5,283 bases of DNA from JAAYYY01 sp032260445 (GTDB lineage Bacteria; Chloroflexota; Anaerolineae; Promineifilales; Promineifilaceae), in the NCBI GenBank assembly GCA_032260445.1, contig JAVVFG010000295.1:1-5283 (forward strand). Reading direction: 5' to 3'. A program made the translations under genes and the position numbers. Position 1 is the stretch's first letter. Each line of letters opens with the position of its first letter. Below, piece after piece: positions 1-5,238 of this stretch. The notes under the pieces are model-generated. The model worked only from the letters and a program-made list of their open reading frames with translations. It searched no databases and had not been told where the DNA came from.

Positions 1-362
1 GCGGCCGCGTCCTGCGCGTTCATCCACGCCAGCCGGCGGAACACTTGCCGCCAGGGAACACAGACCACGTCGCTGTACCCGCCAAAGCGGGTCGCCGCAA
101 GCACCGCATCCCCTTCGGTGATTTCCCGGGTGGGCACGCCCTGCCCCACCTTGTCCACCACCCCGGCAACTTCGGCGCCGGGGACAAACGGCATCTCGGG
201 CAGGCCGCGGAGCATTCCCATCCGCGCCAGCACGTCGGCAAAGCTCAACCCGCTCGCCTCCACGCGGATGCGCACTTCGCCGCTGCGGGGCAGCGGCTCT
301 GGCGCTTCACGCTCCTCGAGCACCTCCGGCGGACCAGCTCGGGTGATCCAGATTTGTCTCAC
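1..362 (-). CDS. Zinc-independent quinone oxidoreductase / VAT-1-like MDR dehydrogenase, N-terminal part
   Basis: This is the first ~120 residues of a medium-chain dehydrogenase/reductase that continues past the left edge; full-length relatives have about 320-340 residues. Such enzymes use NAD(P)H to reduce quinones or enones in the cytoplasm. The start is GTG at 362-360, beginning V/M-RQIWITRAGPPEVLEE, with GAGGAG (plus-strand 368-373) five bases upstream; there is no in-frame ATG nearby upstream. The GroES-like fold is recognisable from the glycine-rich PGAEVAGVV segment (residues ~61-69), EGDAVLA (~83-89) and FGGYSD (~93-98). Where zinc alcohol dehydrogenases have a GxCxxD catalytic cysteine, this protein reads ASGLSFADVLAR (~36-47), so it should lack catalytic zinc, as quinone oxidoreductases do. 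The cofactor-binding Rossmann half is outside the window, so coenzyme preference cannot be read. It is divergent from the metal-dependent repressor and could share its control region. Family call is firm; the substrate is unknown. Confidence 0.88.
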   Translation of the reverse strand, partial: MRQIWITRAGPPEVLEEREAPEPLPRSGEVRIRVEASGLSFADVLARMGMLRGLPEMPFVPGAEVAGVVDKVGQGVPTREITEGDAVLAATRFGGYSDVVCVPWRQVFRRLAWMNAQDAA

Positions 363-400
363 GCTTTCTCCTCTATGGCCTGACCAACGGCCTCCGTCGA

Positions 401-430
401 ATTGTAAGCCATTCCAAGGTTTGCTCACAA
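401..430 (-). promoter_or_regulatory. Candidate sigma-70-type promoter for the quinone oxidoreductase gene
   Basis: On the minus strand TTGTGA (430-425; 4 of 6 to TTGACA) is followed after 18 bases by TACAAT (406-401; 5 of 6 to TATAAT). Transcription would start near 394, giving a leader of about 30 bases before the GTG at 362. The match is read by eye and GC-rich genomes give chance matches, but this AT-rich patch is in the right place in the divergent gap. Confidence 0.45.
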
Positions 431-458
431 CGGCGCGGCGACTTCATCGCGCCAGCCC

Positions 459-483
459 GCCGCTCGTGTATAATGGAAGCGGC
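459..483 (+). promoter_or_regulatory. -10 box of the DtxR-family gene inside a 6+6 bp inverted repeat (candidate operator)
   Basis: A perfect TATAAT hexamer lies at 469-474, giving a start near 481 and a leader of about 26 bases before the ATG at 507. No convincing -35 hexamer is found 16-19 bases upstream, so the promoter may depend on the -10 region or be weak. The hexamer is flanked by GCCGCT (459-464) and AGCGGC (478-483), exact reverse complements separated by 13 bases and centred on the -10 box (centre 471). Repressors of the DtxR family bind ~19-25 bp dyads that overlap promoters, so autoregulation is a natural inference; the sequence is not the classical iron box or the MntR box. Confidence 0.45.
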
Positions 484-506
484 AATAGCCTGTAAGAAGG
501 AGAAGC

Positions 507-1214
507 ATGCCGCGCATCGACAACCTGCCAGATAGCTCCTCTGCGCAACGCAGCAACCTCAACCATCAGGCCATCGAGGACTATTTGAAGACGATTTATA
601 GGCTCGCCGAGGCAGAAAGCCCAGTCAGCACCTCGCGCATTGCCGCCGAGCGCGATGTCAAGCCGGCCTCTGTCACGAGTATGATCCAGCGCCTCCACCG
701 CCTCAACCTAGTGGACTATGAGAAGCATTACGGCGTTACCCTGACCCCGGCGGGGCGTGCCATCGCCCTCGAAGTCATCCGCCACCACCGTCTCATCGAG
801 CTTTACCTCATCGAAGCGCTCGGCTTCACCTGGGACGAGGTGCACGAACAGGCCGACATCCTCGAACACGTCATTAGCGAAAAACTCGAGGAGCGCATCG
901 CCGCGGCCCTCAACCACCCCACCCTCGATCCGCACGGCGACCCGATCCCGACCCGTGATGGCTCGCTGGCTCAGCGCCCCCTCGTGCCCCTTGTTTCGCT
1001 CGAGCCGGGCGATTGTGCGACCCTCGCGCGGATCGTCGACGACAGCAATAGCGAGCTTCTCCGCTACCTCGCCGGGCAAGGGCTGGTCCCGGAAACCGTC
1101 TTAACGCTCAAGGAGATTGCCCCCCTCGACGGTCCCCTCACCCTCGACGTCGCCGGGCGCGAGCTAGTTCTCGGCCGTATGGCAGCCCAGGCGATCCTCG
1201 TCGAGCGCCGCTAA
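507..1214 (+). CDS. DtxR/MntR-family metal-dependent transcriptional repressor with FeoA-like C-terminal domain
   Basis: This 235-residue cytoplasmic regulator should bind DNA when loaded with Fe(II) or Mn(II) and repress metal-homeostasis genes. Residues ~20-85 form the winged helix (EDYLKTIYRL, then ERDVKPASVTSMIQRL as recognition helix region, then the wing YGVTLTPAGRA). Residues ~86-145 form the metal-binding and dimerisation domain. Residues ~159-235 resemble the SH3-like FeoA domain (SELLRYLAGQGL, then GRELVLGRMAAQAILV). Aligned to diphtheria DtxR with a constant offset of 15, the ligands are Asp25 (Met10), His94 (His79), Glu98 (Glu83), His113 (His98), Asp117 (Cys102), Glu120 and His121. 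Carboxylates replacing Met10 and Cys102 resemble the manganese sensor MntR (Asp8, Glu99), while the FeoA domain is DtxR/IdeR-like. AAGGAG at 497-502, four bases before the ATG, supports the start. No transporter is adjacent, so its targets are unknown apart from possible autoregulation. Confidence 0.92.
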   Translation: MPRIDNLPDSSSAQRSNLNHQAIEDYLKTIYRLAEAESPVSTSRIAAERDVKPASVTSMIQRLHRLNLVDYEKHYGVTLTPAGRAIALEVIRHHRLIELYLIEALGFTWDEVHEQADILEHVISEKLEERIAAALNHPTLDPHGDPIPTRDGSLAQRPLVPLVSLEPGDCATLARIVDDSNSELLRYLAGQGLVPETVLTLKEIAPLDGPLTLDVAGRELVLGRMAAQAILVERR

Positions 1215-1223
1215 GCACGCGAA

Positions 1224-1292
1224 GGACCGCGGGCATCTTGCCCGCTTCAAGCCAGGCAAAGACGGACCGGGGGCATCCTGCCGGCCCCAAGC
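1224..1292. repeat. Two tandem 29-bp REP-like palindromic repeats
   Basis: Copies at 1224-1252 and 1264-1292 (40-bp period) match at about 24 of 29 positions, both starting GGACCG and ending CAAGC with a GGGCATC-TGCC core. In the first, GCGGGCA (1229-1235) pairs perfectly with TGCCCGC (1239-1245) around a TCT loop. The second folds less well: GGCA/TGCC, a two-base bulge, then GGG/CCC. They lie ten bases after the repressor's stop codon. There is no T-run, so they are not classical terminators; they could protect the mRNA 3' end or belong to a dispersed intergenic family. Confidence 0.6.
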
Positions 1293-1352
1293 GCTCTCTA
1301 GGCTCGCGCTCCATACGACCACCTCTTCCCGCGCACCTGCACGCTGCGCCAC

Positions 1353-1380
1353 TTGCCCCCGCCCGCCAATGGAGTATTAT
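1353..1380 (+). promoter_or_regulatory. Candidate promoter for the Trm112-like gene
   Basis: TTGCCC (1353-1358; 4 of 6) and TATTAT (1375-1380; 5 of 6) are separated by 16 bases in an otherwise very GC-rich stretch. Transcription would start near 1387, giving a leader of about 36 bases to the ATG at 1423. The same TTGCCC hexamer appears in the candidate promoter of the response regulator gene. Confidence 0.45.
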
Positions 1381-1422
1381 GTTAGCGTCAGCCGTCACTA
1401 GCCTTATCGAGCGAGGAACCCT

Positions 1423-1695
1423 ATGACTGAACACGAACAATCCGCCGAAAACGAAGACCTGGCGATCAGCCAAGAGCTGCTCGACATCCTGCGCTGCCCC
1501 AAGGCCGTACAATCTGACGAGTACGGCGACGATCCCGGCCGGCTCCGTCTCGTCAAGAATAGCTGGCTGGTCAGCGACGACTCCGGCTACAAATATCCAA
1601 TCCGCGACGGCATCCCCGTAATGCTCATCGAGGAGGGCGAAAAGTGGAAGGACGTGCCGGAGGACGAGCTGCCGGTGCCGCCGCCACCGGCGTAA
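1423..1695 (+). CDS. Trm112-like (UPF0434/YcaR-type) small protein with a degenerate zinc knuckle
   Basis: This 90-residue protein belongs by pattern to the Trm112/UPF0434 family: ELLDILRCP (residues 18-26), a strand pair LRLVKNSWLV (41-50), then the hallmark YPIRDGIPVMLIEEG (58-72). Eukaryotic and archaeal Trm112 proteins are small zinc-binding partners that stabilise methyltransferases; the bacterial YcaR role is poorly defined. Normal members carry a CPxC pair and a second CxxC pair. Here only Cys25 remains: the first pair reads CPKA (25-28) and the second SDDS (51-54), so tetrahedral zinc binding looks lost although the fold signature is intact. An acidic ~14-residue N-terminal extension and a Pro-rich tail (ELPVPPPPA) frame the core. 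GAGGA at 1413-1417, five bases upstream, supports the ATG. It appears monocistronic, with its own candidate promoter and a terminator 20 bases after the stop. Family fairly sure; function unknown. Confidence 0.85.
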   Translation: MTEHEQSAENEDLAISQELLDILRCPKAVQSDEYGDDPGRLRLVKNSWLVSDDSGYKYPIRDGIPVMLIEEGEKWKDVPEDELPVPPPPA

Positions 1696-1714
1696 ACCTG
1701 AGCCTTCGCAGACC

Positions 1715-1740
1715 AGGGCGTCCCAGCGGCGCCCTTTTTT
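1715..1740 (+). terminator. Rho-independent terminator of the Trm112-like gene
   Basis: AGGGCG (1715-1720) pairs with CGCCCT (1730-1735) around a 9-base loop and is followed directly by six Ts (1735-1740). It begins 20 bases after the TAA of the Trm112-like gene. The T-run overlaps the stop codon (1741-1739) of the convergent glycosyltransferase gene. On the minus strand no T-run follows the stem, so it is a good terminator only for plus-strand transcription. Confidence 0.8.
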
Positions 1741-3739
1741 ATTCCGCGGTTCCCACTCTGAAGACGAAGAAATCCTTTCCCGGCCGTGGCGAATCGTACA
1801 GCTCGAGGTTCCCGTGTGGGTAGATCGCCCGCAGGGTGCGCAGCGCCTCCACATCGTCCGGAAACACAAAGTACAGCTTCGGCCCCGGCTCCTCTGCGTG
1901 CCGTGCGATCTGCTTCAGCTCAAGCACCGCATTCTCCCACGTAACAGCGCCGGCCTCGATCCCGATGTTGCGCGTGTCCACCCAGTGCGAATAGGCGACA
2001 TGGTAGACCTGTTCCAGCGAGCCCGACTCAGCGGCGAATTGCCGCGCCACCGCCCCCATTTCGCTCGCGTTCCACGACGATAGCAGCGTGTGCGCCCGGT
2101 AGCTGTTGAAGTACCAGTCAGCATCCTCGACCACCGCAAACAGCAGCAGCGTCCCCACAAGCCCCGCTGCCAGCGGTCGCCATCGCCTCCGCCGCCACAA
2201 CAGCGCCGTCAGCCCGGCTAACGGCAGCGCGGCAATGACCATCACCACGGGCGCCGCACCTGCGGCCCGCACCGCACTCGGATTCTCCTCCGGGTACGCC
2301 AGGCTGAGGATGGTCGGAAGCAGCAGGACGGCGAAGCTTATCAGCGTATACGCCGCGCGCCACTCGCGGCAGACAAGCAGACGCCACACGAGGTAAGCAG
2401 TGCCCGCCAGAAACAGCCCGCCGCTGACCAACCCCAACTGCGGTGCTTCCGGTAACGTGTTCGCCGGCACCATATCGCCGCGATAGTTGAACATCAACAG
2501 CGCGTTCTTCACATTCAGCCTCAGCGCCGGCCACACTGCGCCAGGCGCCAGCCCCTCTAGCGCCCGGGTTGCCGTGCGGTACCAGACGAGGTCCGGCCGC
2601 TCCAACGCAAAGCGCAGGAGCGGCAAGACAGCCAGCGACGCCGCCATAACAGCAACACCAACATTCTGCCAGAAGCGCGCTTGGAGACTGGTAACCTCTC
2701 CGCCGTCCCCCGCTCTTCGCCGCGCGGTGACATCCGCGCCCACCTTGACCAGCACCAGCAACACGAACAGCAGGGGCACCACGCGCATCGCCGTATAGCC
2801 GTGCAGACCCAGCCCGAGCAGGAGGCCCGCCGCCAGCCAGTCGTTGCGCCGGTTTTCGCGCAGGGCGCGCAGCAGGAAGAAGAGAGCGGGCGTGGCGAAC
2901 GCCGCCGTCAGGGGGAAGCGCAGTCCCACCCGGCTAATTGCCACGTGCCAGTGCGACACCGCCAGGAAGAACGCCGCGTACAGCCCGGCCAGCCGCCCGT
3001 ACAGCTCCCGGCCCAGCAGGTAGGTCGCAGGCACGGTGATCGCCCCCAGCAGCGCCGTGCCCGCTTTCAGCGCCAGATAACCCACCGGCATCCCGCTCAG
3101 CCGGATGATCGCCGCCGTCAGGTAGAACTGGATCATTTCCCGCCCCGTGTTGCGCGGGAAGAAGACCGGGCGCCAGCCTCCGAGGACGGCGTGCACGTCG
3201 AGCAGTTTCTCCGCATGGTCGCTCGTCATCTCCGGCGGGAGCGCGTCTAGCTGGTAGAAGCGGAAGGCGATGCCGAGCAGGGTGATCGCCACCACGGCCA
3301 CCCCCGCGAACAACTCCGCCGGCGCCCTTTGCCCCTCCCGCGCGGGCCGGGCCGCGGTTCCCAGGAGGAAATAGACGATCGCTCCCAGCCAGTACCACAG
3401 CCCCCCGGCGAGGTTATTACCGCCAAACCCGGCGAACGCAAAGGACGCGAGCATAAGGCTGCTGGCGAAGCAGAATAGGCGCCAGTGCCCCGGTGCGATC
3501 AGTGGCGCTTGTGCGTGCACGCGGCCCGGTCGCGCGCCATCGCCACGCAGCCGGCAGCAGCGCAGCGCCGCCACAACGACGACGACGGCCGGGACGGCGA
3601 GCAGCAGACCCAGCGCCGCGCGCTCCCGCCCGCCGATGAGCCACTGCGCCGCGACGACGGCGACGAGTGCGGCTACTGCCGCCGCGCGACGCAGAGCCTC
3701 TGGCCACTGTATTGTCCCCTCACCTCTCTTCGTGCTCAT
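1739..3739 (-). CDS. GT39/PMT-type polytopic membrane glycosyltransferase
   Basis: This 666-residue GT-C-fold integral membrane protein probably transfers a sugar from a polyprenyl-phosphate donor to a lipid, glycan or protein outside the membrane; the acceptor cannot be read from sequence. About fifteen hydrophobic segments are visible. Five (roughly 18-35, 41-60, 87-105, 111-129, 142-160) precede the first large extracytoplasmic loop, FRFYQLDALPPEMTSDHAEK onward (159-201), where GT-C enzymes carry their catalytic acidic residue; Asp174, Glu170 and Glu177 are candidates. Arg-rich loops at 60-73 and 131-138 fit a cytoplasmic location and place the 159-201 loop outside. The PMT_2-like core (200-340) includes LLGRELYGRLAGLYAAFFLA and SHWHVAISR. 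After the last helix (~521-537) comes a ~125-residue soluble tail ending YPHGNLELYDS and FFVFRVG. The ATG lacks a clear Shine-Dalgarno; a promoter 12 bases upstream suggests a very short leader. Family call is solid; the N-terminal helices are additional to the usual one-helix start. Confidence 0.88.
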   Translation of the reverse strand: MSTKRGEGTIQWPEALRRAAAVAALVAVVAAQWLIGGRERAALGLLLAVPAVVVVVAALRCCRLRGDGARPGRVHAQAPLIAPGHWRLFCFASSLMLASFAFAGFGGNNLAGGLWYWLGAIVYFLLGTAARPAREGQRAPAELFAGVAVVAITLLGIAFRFYQLDALPPEMTSDHAEKLLDVHAVLGGWRPVFFPRNTGREMIQFYLTAAIIRLSGMPVGYLALKAGTALLGAITVPATYLLGRELYGRLAGLYAAFFLAVSHWHVAISRVGLRFPLTAAFATPALFFLLRALRENRRNDWLAAGLLLGLGLHGYTAMRVVPLLFVLLVLVKVGADVTARRRAGDGGEVTSLQARFWQNVGVAVMAASLAVLPLLRFALERPDLVWYRTATRALEGLAPGAVWPALRLNVKNALLMFNYRGDMVPANTLPEAPQLGLVSGGLFLAGTAYLVWRLLVCREWRAAYTLISFAVLLLPTILSLAYPEENPSAVRAAGAAPVVMVIAALPLAGLTALLWRRRRWRPLAAGLVGTLLLFAVVEDADWYFNSYRAHTLLSSWNASEMGAVARQFAAESGSLEQVYHVAYSHWVDTRNIGIEAGAVTWENAVLELKQIARHAEEPGPKLYFVFPDDVEALRTLRAIYPHGNLELYDSPRPGKDFFVFRVGTAE

Positions 3740-3751
3740 GATCGCCGCGGG

Positions 3752-3780
3752 ATCTTACCGTCCTCCGCCGCCGCTGACCA
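3752..3780 (-). promoter_or_regulatory. Candidate promoter for the glycosyltransferase, giving a near-leaderless mRNA
   Basis: On the minus strand TGGTCA (3780-3775; 4 of 6) and TAAGAT (3757-3752; 4 of 6) are spaced by exactly 17 bases. The -10 box ends 12 bases before the ATG at 3739, so the transcript would begin about five bases upstream of the start codon. This fits the absence of a Shine-Dalgarno sequence there. Both hexamers are only moderate matches. Confidence 0.3.
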
Positions 3781-3826
3781 GCAGTCCACCTCTGGTGCTC
3801 GCGCTCCACCGGCCGAGACCGTGCCC

Positions 3827-3855
3827 TTGCCCGGCCCCCCTCATTCTGGTATCGT
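3827..3855 (+). promoter_or_regulatory. Candidate promoter for the response regulator operon
   Basis: TTGCCC (3827-3832; 4 of 6) and TATCGT (3850-3855; 4 of 6) are 17 bases apart. Transcription would start near 3862, about 24 bases before the ATG at 3886, leaving room for the GGAGGG ribosome binding site. The -35 hexamer is the same as that proposed for the Trm112-like gene. Confidence 0.4.
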
Positions 3856-3885
3856 CTGTGCACGTGTCAGCGGAGGGTTAAGGTA

Positions 3886-4263
3886 ATGCCAGGGAAGATA
3901 TTACTCATCGAAGATAGCATGGAAAGCCGTATCCTGGTTGAGCGCGTTCTCGGCGCCGCCGGCTACCAGATGACCTTTGCCTCCGACGGCGAGACGGGCA
4001 TTAAGCTCGCGGTCGAGGAGCTACCCGACCTCGTGCTCGTGGACATCGGCCTGCCCGACATCGACGGTCACACGGTCGTCGCCCTCTTGCGCCAGGTTGC
4101 CGACCTCAAGGACACCCCTCTCGTAGCCATCACCGCGTGGCCCGCGGACATTGCCCAGGACATGTGCGAGCGCTACGGCTACGACGGCGTGATCATCAAG
4201 CCGATCAGTGTGCGCAACCTCCCGAAACAGGTCGCCCGGTATCTCGCACCGGCCGGCGACTGA
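3886..4263 (+). CDS. Single-domain CheY-like response regulator (receiver only)
   Basis: The whole 125-residue protein is one phosphoacceptor receiver domain with no DNA-binding or enzymatic output. All key residues are present: acidic pair Glu9-Asp10 (KILLIEDS), phosphoacceptor Asp53 (LVLVDIGLPDIDG), the switch Thr83 (LVAITAWP) and Lys105-Pro106 (GVIIKPIS). It should accept a phosphoryl group from a histidine kinase or phosphotransfer protein and signal by protein contact, as CheY, DivK and Spo0F do. GGAGGG at 3872-3877, eight bases before the ATG, gives strong initiation. No kinase lies in the window, so its partner is encoded elsewhere. It is followed after 51 bases by a GNAT acetyltransferase in the same orientation, separated by an inverted repeat that begins in its stop codon. 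The domain call is certain; the pathway is unknown. Confidence 0.95.
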   Translation: MPGKILLIEDSMESRILVERVLGAAGYQMTFASDGETGIKLAVEELPDLVLVDIGLPDIDGHTVVALLRQVADLKDTPLVAITAWPADIAQDMCERYGYDGVIIKPISVRNLPKQVARYLAPAGD

Positions 4264-4299
4264 GTCAGTATCTGTGACCGTCTTCACGACGCACTGACT
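4263..4299 (+). repeat. Two-tier inverted repeat between the receiver and GNAT genes
   Basis: AGTCAGT (4263-4269) and ACTGACT (4293-4299) are perfect 7-base complements. Inside them GTGA (4274-4277) pairs with TCAC (4284-4287) around a 6-base loop, or alternatively CGTC (4279-4282) with GACG (4288-4291). The outer arm begins at the last base of the receiver's TGA stop and ends 15 bases before the GNAT start codon. No T-run follows, so it is not a standard terminator. It might be an mRNA processing or stability element, a translational control hairpin or a protein-binding dyad. Confidence 0.5.
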
Positions 4300-4314
4300 G
4301 GTAGACGTTCGCTT

Positions 4315-5193
4315 ATGGAGATCATTCCGGCGACCGAGTTCACCCTGCAGGAGCTCGCGGACGCCTACAACGAGACCCGCATCGACTACATCATCCCCAT
4401 GCCGATGACCGTGGAGCGGCTGCGCGGCTACATCGACGTCTACGACATCGACCTCGCCTGCTCCTGCGCCGCTACCCGAGACGACGAAATCCTCGGCATC
4501 GGCATGCTGGGCCTGCGACGCGAGCACGCCTGGGTGACTCGCCTGGGCGTCTTGCCATCCGGGCGGCGCCAGGGCGTCGGACGGGCGATCATGATCTTCC
4601 TGCTCGACGCCGCCTATCACCGCGGCTTGCCTGAGACCTGGCTCGAAGTCATCGACGGCAATAACCCCGCCCACGAGCTTTTTCGCAGCCTTGGTTTCGT
4701 CGAGACGCGCCAGCTCATCGTCGCCCGGCGCCCGCCGCGCTTCGACGAAATGCTCCCCGGCGAAGTCGCGCGGCGCCCACACGTCCAGCACGTACGTACC
4801 CTCGACCACGACGCCACGCTGCGCCTGCTCGACAGCCGCACAGACGATCCCAACTGGATCAACCAGACCGAGTCCGTGCGCAACGCGCGCGACGTCGGTT
4901 CGCTTGTCATCGAAACTGAGGACGGCGGGCACGGCTGGGTCACCTACAAGACCAGCCTGCTCCGCCTCACCCGCATCATCGTCGCCACTACCAGCGGCGA
5001 CCCGGCGCAACTCACGGCAGCGCTCCTGCAGACGCTGCACGACTTCTACCCCACCCAGGACGCCATCGCCGAGAACATCCCTGCAGACGATCCCAGGTGG
5101 CACGGCTTCCTCCAAGCCGGCTACTTCGAAGCCTTCCGCCGCATCGAGATGGTCAAGGAGATGGCAAGCTGGGAGCCGGGCGCCGCTGGCTGA
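4315..5193 (+). CDS. GNAT-family N-acetyltransferase with an active N-terminal and a degenerate C-terminal lobe
   Basis: This 292-residue cytoplasmic protein should transfer an acetyl (or other acyl) group from acyl-CoA to an amine; the substrate is unknown. The N-terminal lobe (~1-140) is a full GNAT domain: strand 4 and motif A, WVTRLGVLPSGRRQGVGRA (73-91), with the pyrophosphate-binding R-x-x-G-x-G at 84-89, and motif B, NPAHELFRSLGFVE (117-130). The second half (~150-285) has a GNAT-like end, ENIPADDPRWHGFLQAGYFE then RRIEMVKEM, but no recognisable R-x-x-G-x-G loop, so it looks like a second, non-catalytic GNAT fold as seen in tandem GNAT proteins. The ATG is the only reasonable start: no other ATG, GTG or TTG lies in frame between the upstream in-frame stop (4261-4263) and 4315. 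It has only a weak GGTAGA (4300-4305) as Shine-Dalgarno, directly after the inverted repeat. It may be co-transcribed with the receiver gene. Confidence 0.88.
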   Translation: MEIIPATEFTLQELADAYNETRIDYIIPMPMTVERLRGYIDVYDIDLACSCAATRDDEILGIGMLGLRREHAWVTRLGVLPSGRRQGVGRAIMIFLLDAAYHRGLPETWLEVIDGNNPAHELFRSLGFVETRQLIVARRPPRFDEMLPGEVARRPHVQHVRTLDHDATLRLLDSRTDDPNWINQTESVRNARDVGSLVIETEDGGHGWVTYKTSLLRLTRIIVATTSGDPAQLTAALLQTLHDFYPTQDAIAENIPADDPRWHGFLQAGYFEAFRRIEMVKEMASWEPGAAG

Positions 5194-5238
5194 GCGCGCA
5201 CCCACCGCTCGCCGTTCGCCCGAGGAAAAAGGAGACCC

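Noticed and set aside
407..427. Classical DtxR/IdeR or MntR box between the two divergent promoters
   Set aside because: The AAGCC...GGTTT arms are imperfect and need a gap; they do not match either known consensus.
45..495. Plus-strand open frames opposite the quinone oxidoreductase
   Set aside because: The minus strand encodes a clear MDR N-terminus with start and ribosome site; the plus-strand frames have Arg/Ser/Pro-rich composition without motifs.
1224..1250. Rho-independent terminator of the repressor gene
   Set aside because: The hairpin is good but is followed by CTTCAAGCC, not a T-run; a terminator role is possible only in a non-classical sense.
1224..1292. CRISPR array
   Set aside because: Only two copies with an 11-base gap and about five mismatches; spacers are far too short and there are no cas genes.
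1138..1869. A 243-codon minus-strand open frame spanning the Trm112-like gene and its flanks
   Set aside because: It runs antisense to the repressor end, the repeats and the Trm112-like gene and has no domain pattern; it is explained by base composition.
2118..3441. Several 80-190 codon frames on both strands inside the glycosyltransferase gene
   Set aside because: All are out-of-frame or antisense translations of the GC-rich membrane protein gene and show no conserved pattern.
3777..3797. Short inverted repeats (ACCAG/CTGGT and CACC/GGTG) near the glycosyltransferase -35
   Set aside because: Arms are only 4-5 bases, expected often by chance in such sequence.
4021..5205. A 394-codon open frame on the minus strand opposite the receiver and GNAT genes
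   Set aside because: Its translation is low-complexity, rich in Val, Asp, Gly and Ala, with no recognisable domain, and it lies antisense to two genes with clear conserved motifs. High GC content produces such antisense frames.
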